Shown here in pieces: positions 7,059 to 20,254 of a stretch of DNA of 46,621 bases. The position numbers and the translations under genes were made by a program. The notes under the pieces were generated by a model. It saw nothing but the letters and a program-made list of their open reading frames with translations, was not told the DNA's origin and made no database searches. Position 1 is the stretch's first letter, and each line of letters opens with the position of its first letter. Location: NCBI GenBank assembly GCA_002396335.1, contig DGXN01000009.1:1-46621 (forward strand). Direction: 5' to 3'. The DNA is from Bacteroidales bacterium UBA4231 (GTDB lineage Bacteria; Bacteroidota; Bacteroidia; Bacteroidales; UBA932).

Positions 7059-9455
7059 TTAGGCCGGCCAGATCAGCAGGCCGATGCGGAAGGCCGCGAA
7101 GGCGCAGATCCAGGCGACGAGTATGGTATAGGCAGCGAGTCCGATGGCCCACCACCAGGAATGGGTCTCGTTCTTGATGGCTACGAAGGTGGCGATGCAG
7201 GGGAAGTACAGCAGCACGAAGACCATGAAAGCGAGTGCCGCCGCCGTGGGAACCGTAGCTTTGAGGGCCGACTGCAGCTGGGTGTCTTCCTCCGACCCCA
7301 GCCCTTCGTACTCCTCGCCGTCCTGGGCGTACATGACGCCCATGGTGCTGATGACCAGTTCTTTGGCTCCGACACCGGCGAGCAGGCCCACGTCCATTTT
7401 CCAGTTGAATCCCAACGGCTCGTTCACGGGCTCGATTGCTTTCCCCAGCGTGCCGATGTAGGAATGTTCCTGCTGGTACGCCTGGGTAGCGCCTTCGTGG
7501 CGCGGGAAGTAGCCGAGGGCCCAGATCACCACCGAGAAGATGAGGATGGTGGTGGCCATTTTCTCCAGGTACTGCTTGCCTTTCTCCCAGGTGTGGCGCC
7601 AGATGGCCTTGCCCGTAGGAACGCGGTAAGGCGGCAGTTCCATGACAAACGGCAGGTCGTCGTCCTTGACGAACCGGCCCAGGACCAGTGCGCTGAGGAT
7701 GGCCAGCACGATGCCCAGCAGGTAGATGCCCAGCAGCGCCGTGGCGGGGTTCTGCGGGAAGAAGGCGCCGGAAAACAGCACGAAGATGGGGAGGCGTCCC
7801 GCGCAGGACATGAACGGAATGATGGCGATGGTCACCAGCCGGCTTTTCCGGCTTTCGATGCTGCGGGTGGCCATGATGGCCGGTACATTGCAGCCGAAAC
7901 CCATGACCATGGGAATGAAGCTCTTCCCGTGCAGGCCGATCCTGTGCATCAGCTTGTCCACGATGAAGGCCGCGCGCGCCATGTAGCCGCTGTCTTCCAT
8001 GATGGAGATGAAGAAGTACAGGATCATGATGTTGGGGAGGAACACCAGGACGCTTCCCACGCCGGCGATGATCCCGTCCACCACAAGGTCCTTGAGCCAG
8101 CCGTCGGCCATCAGGGAACCGGCCCACTCACCGAACTTCGCTACGCACCAGTCAATCCAGTCCATGGGATACTGGCCGATGGTGAATGTGGCCCAGAAGA
8201 TAAACCACAGCAGCACCACGAAGATGGGGAAGGCCATCCACTGGTTGGTGACGACGGCGTCGATGCGGTCCGTCAGGGTGCGGCGGGGCCGCTCCTCCTG
8301 GTATTTCTCATAGGTTTCCGCAAGGGCGCCCTGGATGAAGGCGTATTTGGCGTCCACGATGGCGCTTTCGCAGCCGTTGCCGAGCAGCTCCCGGATGCGG
8401 GTTTCTTCCTCGGCCCGGGCGGTTTTCAGGGCGGCGGCTTCGGGGGTCTTGTCCAGGATGCCCTCCACATCCTTGTCGGTCTCCAGGTATTTGATGGCCA
8501 GGTAGCGGGTGGAGTAGTGGGTGCGGAGGTCTTTGTCGGCCTTCAGGACATCCTGCAGGCGGCCGATGCTCTTTTCCAGTTCGGTGCCGTGGTTGATGTG
8601 GATGTGACGGGAGAGGGAAGGGTCGCTCTGCTCGTAGATGCGGATGACGGTGTCGAACAGCTCCGGGATACCGGTGCCGTCACGGCTCACCGTGGGGCAG
8701 ACCGGCATGCCCAGCAGGTGCCCCAGCTGCTTTGTGTCCAGTTTGTCCCCTTTGTGCTGGAGCTCGTCGTACATGTTCAGGGCCATGACGGTCCTCAGGT
8801 TCATGTCGATAAGCTGGGTGGTCAGGTACAGGTTGCGCTCGATGTTCGAGGCGTCCACGACGTTCACCACCACGTCGGGCATGGTTTCCAGGAGGTTTTT
8901 CCGCACATACAGTTCCTCGGGGGAGTAGGCGCTCAGGGAATAGGTGCCCGGAAGGTCCACCAGGGTGATGTCGTAGTCCTTGAAGCGGAACTTGCCTTCC
9001 TTGGCGTCCACCGTCACGCCGGAGTAGTTGCCCACATGCTCGTGGCTGCCGGAGGCGATGTTGAACAGGGAGGTCTTTCCGCAGTTGGGATTGCCTACAA
9101 GGGCCACGCGGATGTTGTGGTGGCGTTCCTCGGCCACATGGGAGAGGGCGCGGTCCAGCCGCTCTTTTTCTTCCAGGTCGCCGGGAAGGGCCTGGAGGTG
9201 CTCGTCGGTGACCAGGGCCTCGCGGGCCTCCTGTTCGGTCACTACTTCAATCTGACGGGCTTCCTCCCGCCTCAGGGACACCTTGTAGCCGATGATCTCG
9301 TACTCAATGGGATCCTTGAGCGGTGCGTTCAGCACCACCCTGACCGCTTTTCCCTGGATGAAACCCATCTCTATGAGGCGTTTACGGAAACTGCCGTGTC
9401 CGTTCACACGTACAATCACCGCCTTCTCCCCGGTCTGTAAATCCGAAAGTTTCAT
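7059..9455 (-). CDS. feoB: Fused FeoA-FeoB ferrous iron transporter
   Basis: A 798-residue Fe(II) importer in the inner membrane. Residues 1-72 form a FeoA SH3-like domain (KLSDLQTGEKAVIVRV...). A linker leads to the FeoB GTPase, with G1 GNPNCGKTS (about 121-129), DLPGTYSL and later SRDGTG. The C-terminal half carries the membrane segments, including FMSCAGRLPIFV and the gate repeats. FeoA-FeoB fusion is usual in Bacteroidota. The ATG at 9455 (MKLSDLQTG) was preferred to an upstream in-frame ATG at 9488, because the promoter -7 element (9493-9486) and a perfect inverted repeat (9470-9488) lie between them. Feo genes are commonly controlled by iron-sensing repressors, and the inverted repeat could be such a site. 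Confidence 0.95.
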   Translation of the reverse strand: MKLSDLQTGEKAVIVRVNGHGSFRKRLIEMGFIQGKAVRVVLNAPLKDPIEYEIIGYKVSLRREEARQIEVVTEQEAREALVTDEHLQALPGDLEEKERLDRALSHVAEERHHNIRVALVGNPNCGKTSLFNIASGSHEHVGNYSGVTVDAKEGKFRFKDYDITLVDLPGTYSLSAYSPEELYVRKNLLETMPDVVVNVVDASNIERNLYLTTQLIDMNLRTVMALNMYDELQHKGDKLDTKQLGHLLGMPVCPTVSRDGTGIPELFDTVIRIYEQSDPSLSRHIHINHGTELEKSIGRLQDVLKADKDLRTHYSTRYLAIKYLETDKDVEGILDKTPEAAALKTARAEEETRIRELLGNGCESAIVDAKYAFIQGALAETYEKYQEERPRRTLTDRIDAVVTNQWMAFPIFVVLLWFIFWATFTIGQYPMDWIDWCVAKFGEWAGSLMADGWLKDLVVDGIIAGVGSVLVFLPNIMILYFFISIMEDSGYMARAAFIVDKLMHRIGLHGKSFIPMVMGFGCNVPAIMATRSIESRKSRLVTIAIIPFMSCAGRLPIFVLFSGAFFPQNPATALLGIYLLGIVLAILSALVLGRFVKDDDLPFVMELPPYRVPTGKAIWRHTWEKGKQYLEKMATTILIFSVVIWALGYFPRHEGATQAYQQEHSYIGTLGKAIEPVNEPLGFNWKMDVGLLAGVGAKELVISTMGVMYAQDGEEYEGLGSEEDTQLQSALKATVPTAAALAFMVFVLLYFPCIATFVAIKNETHSWWWAIGLAAYTILVAWICAFAAFRIGLLIWPA

Positions 9456-9469
9456 AGTCTGTCGTTGTT

Positions 9470-9488
9470 TTGCGCTTTGCAAGCGCAA
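9470..9488. promoter_or_regulatory. Perfect inverted repeat at the feoAB transcription start (candidate operator)
   Basis: TTGCGCTT-TGC-AAGCGCAA has 8-bp perfect arms and a 3-nt centre. It lies directly downstream of the minus-strand -7 element, so it covers the predicted transcription start. A bound repressor here would block feoAB. It does not look like a canonical Fur box. Confidence 0.5.
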
Positions 9489-9493
9489 AGGTA
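9486..9493 (-). promoter_or_regulatory. -7 promoter element of feoAB
   Basis: TACCTTTG on the minus strand, 30 nt before the ATG at 9455. Confidence 0.65.
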
Positions 9494-9567
9494 CAACGCC
9501 GGTTCCACAGAATCAATCCCCATAAATGGGGAGGGGAATTGCTTTTTACTAATTGTGAAAATATACT

Positions 9568-9575
9568 TATATTTG
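9568..9575 (+). promoter_or_regulatory. -7 promoter element of the beta-barrel gene at 9613
   Basis: TATATTTG followed by C, 37 nt before the ATG at 9613. Confidence 0.65.
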
Positions 9576-9612
9576 CAAGGATATACTGAAGATTGTTTAA
9601 AACCTATAAAAG

Positions 9613-10215
9613 ATGAAAAAAGTATTGCTTATCGTCGCAGCCCTGTTCGTGGGTCTGCAGGCCAACGCCCAGCTCCGGGCCGATGGCGGCTTCATGCACG
9701 CCATGGAAACTTTCAACTGGAACGGTACCAAAGACGGCCATACCCTGGACGGCGGCTATCTCGGAGCCAAGTACAACATCGACCTGGGCAACCTGGTGGA
9801 CGGCCTGTCCGTGGAACCCGGCGCCAACCTGTCCCTGCTCTTCGGCAAAGAGGACCTCGTGATTGACAATTACACCGTCAGCGAGCTGGCCCTGAACGTT
9901 CCCGTCCATGTCCGTTACACCTACGGCCTCACCGGTGATTTCAACGTCTACGGCCTTGTCGGCCCCACCTTCTCCTATGGCCTGAACATGCACGCCCGTA
10001 ACGGAAACGACTCCTACCGTCTGTATGGCGACAACTACACCGGCATCTCCCGCAATCCCTTCAACATGTACCTCGGCCTTGCCGCCGGTATCGAAGTGGC
10101 CCAGATGATCCACGTGAACGTGGGCTTCGACTTCGGCCTGCTGAACATGAGCTCCACCAGCCACCTGGGAATCGGCCGCAACGTCCTCAAGATCGGCGTA
10201 GGCTACATCTTCTAA
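9613..10215 (+). CDS. Small outer-membrane beta-barrel protein (porin-like), paralogue 1
   Basis: A 200-residue exported protein. A signal peptide (MKKVLLIVAALFVGLQANA, then QL) is followed by alternating aromatic and polar strands typical of an eight- or ten-strand beta-barrel. It ends in GVGYIF, the C-terminal aromatic that the BAM machinery recognises. No catalytic motif is visible and the ligand is unknown. It is clearly paralogous to the gene at 11733, sharing ANAQL, SELALNVPV versus SEIALNVPV, RNPFN(M/I)YLG and KIGVGY(I/A)F. The pair flanks nhaC. Its stop codon overlaps the nhaC stop by 4 nt on the opposite strand. Confidence 0.85.
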   Translation: MKKVLLIVAALFVGLQANAQLRADGGFMHAMETFNWNGTKDGHTLDGGYLGAKYNIDLGNLVDGLSVEPGANLSLLFGKEDLVIDNYTVSELALNVPVHVRYTYGLTGDFNVYGLVGPTFSYGLNMHARNGNDSYRLYGDNYTGISRNPFNMYLGLAAGIEVAQMIHVNVGFDFGLLNMSSTSHLGIGRNVLKIGVGYIF

Positions 10216-11507
10216 GAATACTTCCTGGGGAAGCGGAGGAGGATGGAGAGGAAGGCGACAATCCCCAGCGCAAAAGGATAATACAGATGGCCGATGATTG
10301 AAACGGCCGACACTCCTGCGAGGCCCGATGCCATGAGCATCTGGGCCCCGTAAGGTATTATACCCTGCACCAGGCAGGAGAAGGTGTCCAGGATGGAGGC
10401 CGTTTTGCGCGGATCCAGGTGGAACCGGTCCGAAATATCCTTCGCGAGCGGACCCACCGTGATGATGGCGATGGTGTTGTTGGCCGTGCAGAGATTCACC
10501 AGGGAAACCAGTCCGGCAATGGAGAGGGCGGCGGTCCGCCGGCCAGAAATGCGGCGTGTCAGGGAGTCGATGATGAACTGGAGTCCGCCGTTGTAGCGGA
10601 TCATCTCCAGCAGGCCCCCGGCCAGCAGCGACACGATGATCAGTTCACCCATGGAGCCGATCCCTCCGCCGATGGAAGCCATCCAGCCCACAAAGTCGTA
10701 AGCTCCTGTAATCCAGCCGATAATGCCGTTTACTCCGATGCCGATCGCGAGCACCGTCACCACATTCACCCCGGCGAGCGCCAGGCCGATCACCAGCAGG
10801 TACGGCACCAGGCCCACCCACTGGATGGTGCCCGAATCCGGCACCGCTTCCACCGACAGGCCCAGGAAAACGTAGAGGACGGTCACCAGCAGGGCGGCCG
10901 GCGCCGCGATCCACAGGTTCACGCGGAACTTGTCCCGCATGGAGCAGCCCTGGGTCTTGGTGGCAGCCACGGTCGTGTCTGAAATGAAGGAAAGGTTGTC
11001 CCCGAAAAATGCGCCGCCCACGATGATGGCGGTAATCATGGGGAGGGACATCCCGGTTTCGCCGGCAATGCCCGCCGCAATGGGTACCAGCGCCACGATG
11101 GTTCCCACCGACGTGCCGATGGCCATCGAGATGAAGCAGGCGGCCAGGAACAGTCCCGCGTAGATGAGCCGTCCCGGCAGCAGCTGCAGCGTGGCGTTCA
11201 CCGTGGCGTCAATGGCGCCGATATCCTTTGCCGTTGCCGCAAACGCCCCTGCCAGCACGAAAATCCAGATCATCATGAGGACATTCCCGCTGCCGGCCCC
11301 GCGGGAGAAGATGGCAATCTTTTCGTCGGTTTTCTCCACATCCCGCGTAATCAGGAATGCGTAGGCCGATGCGATGATGAATGCTGCGGCTACGGGTACT
11401 TTGTAAAAGTCGTGTGCGATGATGGAGCCGGTCAGGTAGATTGCGAGGAAGACCAGCAGCGGACTCAGGGCCAGGAGGCCGTTCATTTTTTTGCCAGGAA
11501 TTGCCAT
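10212..11507 (-). CDS. nhaC: NhaC-family Na+/H+ antiporter
   Basis: A 431-residue inner-membrane protein with about eleven hydrophobic segments. In this family it exchanges Na+ for H+. Visible family features are AIGTSVGTIVALVPIA near residue 129, GGAFFGDNLSFISDTT near residue 163 and NLCTANNTIAI near residue 335. The length fits NhaC-like carriers, which are hard to tell apart from related ion-transporter families by eye. A -7 element (minus strand, 11539-11532) stands 24 nt upstream. It converges with the barrel gene at 9613 and diverges from the paralogous barrel gene at 11733. Confidence 0.85.
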   Translation of the reverse strand: MAIPGKKMNGLLALSPLLVFLAIYLTGSIIAHDFYKVPVAAAFIIASAYAFLITRDVEKTDEKIAIFSRGAGSGNVLMMIWIFVLAGAFAATAKDIGAIDATVNATLQLLPGRLIYAGLFLAACFISMAIGTSVGTIVALVPIAAGIAGETGMSLPMITAIIVGGAFFGDNLSFISDTTVAATKTQGCSMRDKFRVNLWIAAPAALLVTVLYVFLGLSVEAVPDSGTIQWVGLVPYLLVIGLALAGVNVVTVLAIGIGVNGIIGWITGAYDFVGWMASIGGGIGSMGELIIVSLLAGGLLEMIRYNGGLQFIIDSLTRRISGRRTAALSIAGLVSLVNLCTANNTIAIITVGPLAKDISDRFHLDPRKTASILDTFSCLVQGIIPYGAQMLMASGLAGVSAVSIIGHLYYPFALGIVAFLSILLRFPRKYS

Positions 11508-11531
11508 TTCAAGTTCGTTTTAAGGGGATTG

Positions 11532-11539
11532 CAAAGATA
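11532..11539 (-). promoter_or_regulatory. -7 promoter element of nhaC
   Basis: TATCTTTG followed by C on the minus strand, 24 nt before the ATG at 11507. The hairpin at 11542-11577 lies directly upstream and would overlap the -33 region. Confidence 0.7.
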
Positions 11540-11540
11540 A

Positions 11541-11623
11541 GAAAAAACTCCGTGCTTCCCAGCGCGGAGTCTTTTTTACAACAATAAAAGGATCTAAAAC
11601 TTCTAACTATATGGCGTTTTTTC
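11541..11623 (-). ncRNA. Candidate short terminated transcript of about 80 nt
   Basis: A minus-strand -7 element, TACCTTTG followed by C (11636-11629), predicts a start near 11623. The hairpin terminator at 11577-11542 would stop it after about 80 nt, before nhaC. No start codon with a meaningful ORF lies between. It could be a small RNA or an attenuated leader of nhaC. Confidence 0.35.
11542..11577. terminator. Bidirectional hairpin terminator upstream of nhaC
   Basis: A 9-bp stem (ACTCCGTGC-TTCCCA-GCGCGGAGT, one G-T pair) has a run of six A on its left and six T on its right, so it can terminate in either direction. It stands between the divergent genes nhaC and the barrel gene at 11733. 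A minus-strand -7 element at 11636-11629 lies upstream of it. Confidence 0.75.
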
Positions 11624-11678
11624 TGTTGCAAAGGTAGACAAAACCGCTCCACAGGTCAATCCCTAAAAGTTGGTATTC

Positions 11679-11707
11679 TTGTATTTTTTTAAAAATTTGT
11701 AAATTTG
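11679..11707 (+). promoter_or_regulatory. Promoter of the beta-barrel gene at 11733
   Basis: A -33 TTG (11679-11681) and a -7 TAAATTTG followed by C (11700-11707), 18 nt apart. The -7 element lies 25 nt before the ATG. Confidence 0.7.
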
Positions 11708-11732
11708 CATCGCTTAACAAAACTTTTAACGT

Positions 11733-12389
11733 ATGAAGAAGATTTTTGTAACTGTTCTCTCTGCAGCCCTGCTGCTGGTGGGAACCCAGGCCAACGCCCA
11801 GCTCTCCGTCGGCGCCGGCTATCTGAATTCCGCAGAATCCACTGCCTACAATGGTGGCGATCCTGACAAGGACAACCTCAACGGCTTCTACGTAGGCGTC
11901 AATTACAACATTCCCATCGTCGCCGGTCTGGGCGTAGCCCCCGGTCTGTACGCTTCCGGTCTGTTCTATGGCTCCAACGGTTCTGACAGCTTCGCCGGTA
12001 TCACCGCCAGCGGTAAGTTCGGCTATTCCGAGATTGCCCTCAACGTTCCCGTGAACGTGAACTACAAGTTCAACCTGAGCCGCGACCTGGACATGTTCGT
12101 CTATGGCGGCCCCATCTTCCAGTATGGTCTGGTCTCCAAGACCTCCGGCGAAATCAGCGGCAGCCTTTTCGGCATCAATGTTTCCACCGGCAAACAGGAA
12201 AATAATGAGTATGGTGAAGACGGTTCCCGCAACCCCTTCAACATCTATCTCGGCGGCGGTGTCGGCATCGACGTGGCCGGTATCCAGGTTATCCTTGGTT
12301 ATGACCACAGCCTCACCAACATCTCCAAGGTTGACAAAGTTTCCACCGGCCGTTCTCAGATCAAGATCGGCGTTGGTTACGCTTTCTAA
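11733..12389 (+). CDS. Small outer-membrane beta-barrel protein (porin-like), paralogue 2
   Basis: A 218-residue exported protein. The signal peptide MKKIFVTVLSAALLLVGTQA ends before NAQL. Amphipathic strands follow, ending in GVGYAF, as expected for an outer-membrane barrel. It shares the barrel framework with the gene at 9613 but has a longer loop near residues 150-170 (GSLFGINVSTGKQENNEYG). Function is unknown; this size class includes OmpW- and OmpX-like porins. It has its own promoter and a clear terminator hairpin at 12419-12448. Confidence 0.85.
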   Translation: MKKIFVTVLSAALLLVGTQANAQLSVGAGYLNSAESTAYNGGDPDKDNLNGFYVGVNYNIPIVAGLGVAPGLYASGLFYGSNGSDSFAGITASGKFGYSEIALNVPVNVNYKFNLSRDLDMFVYGGPIFQYGLVSKTSGEISGSLFGINVSTGKQENNEYGEDGSRNPFNIYLGGGVGIDVAGIQVILGYDHSLTNISKVDKVSTGRSQIKIGVGYAF

Positions 12390-12418
12390 TCATTTTTCCG
12401 GGGAAATCCCGGGACGGC

Positions 12419-12448
12419 GCCGGTCTAATGGAGACCGGCCCCTTTTTT
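12419..12448 (+). terminator. Rho-independent terminator of the beta-barrel gene
   Basis: Stem GCCGGTCT-AATGG-AGACCGGC, followed by CCC and six T. It lies between the barrel gene and the convergent queH stop. Confidence 0.85.
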
Positions 12449-13022
12449 ATTTCCTCTGGGAGAATTCGCAGCCGCAGTACAGCTGGTTGTAGAAGTTTTC
12501 CTCCTTAATGATGGCGTTGCGGCGTTCTTGAAGACCACCGCGACGCCAATTTTGTTCCCACCAGGTGATGCCGGAAACCTGGCTGCAGGCCCATCGGCCC
12601 GCTTCATTCACCTGTTCCAGGCTTTTCCAGCGGGACGACGCCAGGGTGGTTGCAAGGACGGAGAAGCCGTTCTCGGACGCATACCGGGCCGCCCTCAGCA
12701 GCCTGAATTTAAAGCACTGGAGGCACCGGCCTCCCCGTTCGGGTTCGTGCTCCAGGCCTTGGGCGCAGACGCTCCAGGCGGCGTGGTCGTAGTCGTCGTC
12801 CACAATCTCGATGCCCCATTTCCGGGCATAGCGGACGCACTCGTTCAGGCGGTGTCCGTACTCCTCAAAGGGGTAGATGTTGGAGTTGGAGTAGAAGATG
12901 ACGGGCCGGATGCCCCGCTCCATCAGGCATTCCACGATGGCGCTGGAACAGGGCGCGCAGCAGGCGTGCAGGAGCACGCGTCCGGCCCCGCCCGGAACTT
13001 CTATCTGAATGCTTGTTTTCAC
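12447..13022 (-). CDS. queH: Epoxyqueuosine reductase QueH
   Basis: A 191-residue enzyme of the QueH (DUF208) family. It reduces epoxyqueuosine to queuosine in the tRNA wobble position, replacing the unrelated QueG. The motif LLHACCAPCS (about 18-27) and the later GRCLQCFKFRL and YCGCEFS supply the conserved cysteines for the iron-sulfur cluster and neighbouring iron. The start is GTG at 13022, since no ATG precedes the conserved LLHACC in frame. A minus-strand -7 element TAAATTTG (13035-13028) ends 5 nt before this GTG, so the message may be leaderless. It is divergent from the hemerythrin gene. Confidence 0.9.
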   Translation of the reverse strand: MKTSIQIEVPGGAGRVLLHACCAPCSSAIVECLMERGIRPVIFYSNSNIYPFEEYGHRLNECVRYARKWGIEIVDDDYDHAAWSVCAQGLEHEPERGGRCLQCFKFRLLRAARYASENGFSVLATTLASSRWKSLEQVNEAGRWACSQVSGITWWEQNWRRGGLQERRNAIIKEENFYNQLYCGCEFSQRK

Positions 13023-13027
13023 AGACG

Positions 13028-13056
13028 CAAATTTACGATTATTTTTCTTATCTTTG
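13028..13056. promoter_or_regulatory. Overlapping divergent promoters of queH and the hemerythrin gene
   Basis: The minus-strand -7 TAAATTTG (13035-13028) serves queH, 5 nt before its GTG. The plus-strand -7 TATCTTTG (13049-13056) serves the gene at 13065, 8 nt before its ATG. The two elements are 13 bp apart, so polymerase binding at one should exclude the other. Confidence 0.65.
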
Positions 13057-13064
13057 TGTTCATT

Positions 13065-13754
13065 ATGAGAACAATCCCCTTAAGTACCGCCACCAAGATG
13101 GCAGACCTTGTGAGTCTGGACTTTTCGGTCCTGGGAGTCGTGAACCGGATGGGGCTGAACTTCGGTTTCGGCGAAGCTACCGTGGAGGAGGTCTGCCGTG
13201 AGGCCGGCATCAACCCGGAAACCTTCCTCCTTATCGCAAAGGTCTACGCCTTCGAAGGTTATCTTCCCACTTCGGAAACCCTCCAGCGGGCCAATCTGCA
13301 CGACATTGTCAAATACCTCAAGATGTCGCACCGTTATTACACGGAGGTGATTGTTCCGGAGCTGGCCTCTGCCCTGGAAAGCATGATCATTCCCTGCGAG
13401 CCCCGCCAGCAGAAAGTCATCTGGACCTTCTTCCAGGACTACAAAGAGGAACTCTCCAAGCACTTCGCCTACGAGGAGAACACCGTCCTTCCTTACGTGG
13501 AAGCCGTCCTTTCGCATCAGGGCGGGCGGCAGTTCACCATCGGCGAATATGAGGAAAACCACTCCAACGTCCAGGAAAAGCTGGACGACCTGAAGAGCCT
13601 CATCATCAAATACATGCCTCATCAGTGCAATCAGCAGGAAGCGTACAAGGCTCTCTTTTACCTCTACACCCTGGAGGACGACCTGCGCAAGCACACCATC
13701 ATCGAAGACCAGATTCTGGTCCCCGTCGTCGGGAGGATGGAAAGCCATGAGTAA
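13065..13754 (+). CDS. Hemerythrin-domain protein, Ric/ScdA-like
   Basis: A 229-residue protein. Residues 1-50 resemble the ScdA_N (DUF1858-like) helical domain (LGVVNRMGLNFGFGEATVEE). Residues 80-225 form a four-helix hemerythrin-like bundle with candidate iron ligands in SHRYY, HFAYEEN, ENHSN and KHTIIEDQ. Relatives repair iron-sulfur clusters after nitric oxide or oxidative damage, or sense oxygen or NO. It overlaps the following LuxR-type regulator by 8 nt, a tight pairing that suggests the two act together in redox sensing. The start at 13065 was chosen because the -7 element lies only 8 nt upstream. Confidence 0.85.
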   Translation: MRTIPLSTATKMADLVSLDFSVLGVVNRMGLNFGFGEATVEEVCREAGINPETFLLIAKVYAFEGYLPTSETLQRANLHDIVKYLKMSHRYYTEVIVPELASALESMIIPCEPRQQKVIWTFFQDYKEELSKHFAYEENTVLPYVEAVLSHQGGRQFTIGEYEENHSNVQEKLDDLKSLIIKYMPHQCNQQEAYKALFYLYTLEDDLRKHTIIEDQILVPVVGRMESHE

Positions 13755-14340
13755 CCGCATCCTCATCATCGAGCCGTCGGCCATCATCACCAAAGGGCTG
13801 GAACAAGTGTTCAGCGACCTGGGTGAGTTCGAGGTCTGCGGCATCCTGCAGGACCTTTCCGGCATCGGTGAATCCCAGCTCCGCTCCATGGGGGCCGACG
13901 TCATCCTCGTCGACGTCGGCATCTTCGACTACGCCTCCCGCCCGGGCATCAAGGCCCATCTGGCCGACTTTTCCGAAGCTGCCGTGATCGGCATCCTGCA
14001 GCAGATGACGGACGAGGACACCCTCCGCCAGTTCGACGGAACCATCGGCCTGATGGACTCTCCTACGACCATTATCCGGAAGGTGCGCTCGGCCCTCGAA
14101 GGCCGCACCGACACCCCCCGCGAGGAGACGGAGGAACTCAGCGCCCGCGAAAAAGAAATCCTGATCTGCGTAGCCAAGGGCATGCTCAACAAAGAGATCG
14201 CGGACCTGTACAACATCTCCATCTACACGGTCATCACCCACCGCAAGAACATTACCCGCAAGACCGGCATCAAGACTGTCGCCGGTCTTACCGTATATGC
14301 CCTCCTGAACAACCTGATCGATATGAATACCGTCGAATAA
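13747..14340 (+). CDS. Response-regulator-like protein with LuxR-type DNA-binding domain
   Basis: A 197-residue regulator. Residues 1-120 have a CheY-like outline (ILIIEP near the start, then VILVDVG with a candidate phospho-acceptor Asp near residue 58). It is degenerate: the acidic pair after the first strand is replaced by EPS. Residues 135-195 are a GerE/LuxR helix-turn-helix (LSAREKEILICVAKGMLNKE...TVITHRKNI). No histidine kinase is adjacent. The partner seems to be the hemerythrin protein, whose gene overlaps it by 8 nt. I infer a one-component or protein-coupled redox regulator. Confidence 0.85.
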   Translation: MSNRILIIEPSAIITKGLEQVFSDLGEFEVCGILQDLSGIGESQLRSMGADVILVDVGIFDYASRPGIKAHLADFSEAAVIGILQQMTDEDTLRQFDGTIGLMDSPTTIIRKVRSALEGRTDTPREETEELSAREKEILICVAKGMLNKEIADLYNISIYTVITHRKNITRKTGIKTVAGLTVYALLNNLIDMNTVE

Positions 14341-14346
14341 ACAACT

Positions 14347-14922
14347 ATGGACTACAAACAATTCATCAAATTCTACCCGGACTTCCCCATCAAGGGGGTC
14401 AACTTCGTGGACATCATCCCTTTCATTCAGGACAAAGCGCTGCTCAGGAACCTTACCCGTGACCTGTCCGCCATGTGCGAGGCTCCCAACATCGCCGCCC
14501 CTGAGGCCCGCGGATTCCTGTTCGCAACCCCCATGCTCTATGCCGACACGCCCATAGAGAATGTGATTCCGCTTCGCAAGAAAGGCAAGCTTCCCTTCTC
14601 GGAAGGAGACCTCGTCCAGGTAGAAATCATGAAGGAATACGGTCCCGACCACGTGTATTTCCGCCGTTCGGACCTGGCCGCTTCCAAGCTCAGCGGCGAC
14701 ACCATCGAGATTACTTTCTTCGATGACATCCTCGCCACCGGCGGAACCGCCCGCGGCCTGGCCCAGGGCCTGAACGCCCAGACGGTCACCGTGAACGGAA
14801 AACCCTGCAAAGTGAAAGTGAAGGATTTCGTCTTCCTGGTCGAGATTGACGACCTCCCCGGCCGCGCCCGCCTGGAAGACATCGCCCCCGTGAAATCCCT
14901 CATCCACGTGACGGAAGGATAG
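14347..14922 (+). CDS. apt: Phosphoribosyltransferase, adenine phosphoribosyltransferase-like
   Basis: A 191-residue type I phosphoribosyltransferase. The PRPP-binding loop is FFDDILATGGTARG near residue 125. The start FYPDFPIKGVNFVDIIPFI and PEARGFLF, PLRKKGKLP resemble Apt, which makes AMP from adenine and PRPP. It diverges from textbook Apt in the insert around NAQTVTVNGKPCKVKVKDF, so xanthine or another base cannot be excluded. It lies 6 nt after the LuxR-type gene and 25 nt before guaB, in what looks like a purine salvage and synthesis block. Confidence 0.8.
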   Translation: MDYKQFIKFYPDFPIKGVNFVDIIPFIQDKALLRNLTRDLSAMCEAPNIAAPEARGFLFATPMLYADTPIENVIPLRKKGKLPFSEGDLVQVEIMKEYGPDHVYFRRSDLAASKLSGDTIEITFFDDILATGGTARGLAQGLNAQTVTVNGKPCKVKVKDFVFLVEIDDLPGRARLEDIAPVKSLIHVTEG

Positions 14923-14935
14923 AATGAACGATTAA

Positions 14936-20180
<5,245 letters not shown>

Positions 20181-20203
20181 ATGATATCCAGCAATACGGG
20201 ATA

Positions 20204-20235
20204 CAAAAATGGGATTATTTTATCGGATTTGCAAA
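20204..20235 (-). promoter_or_regulatory. Promoter of glnN
   Basis: On the minus strand, -33 TTTG (20235-20232) and -7 CATTTTTG (20211-20204) are 20 nt apart, close to the Bacteroidota consensus spacing. Confidence 0.6.
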
Positions 20236-20254
20236 TTTTTTAATAAGCGGTCCG

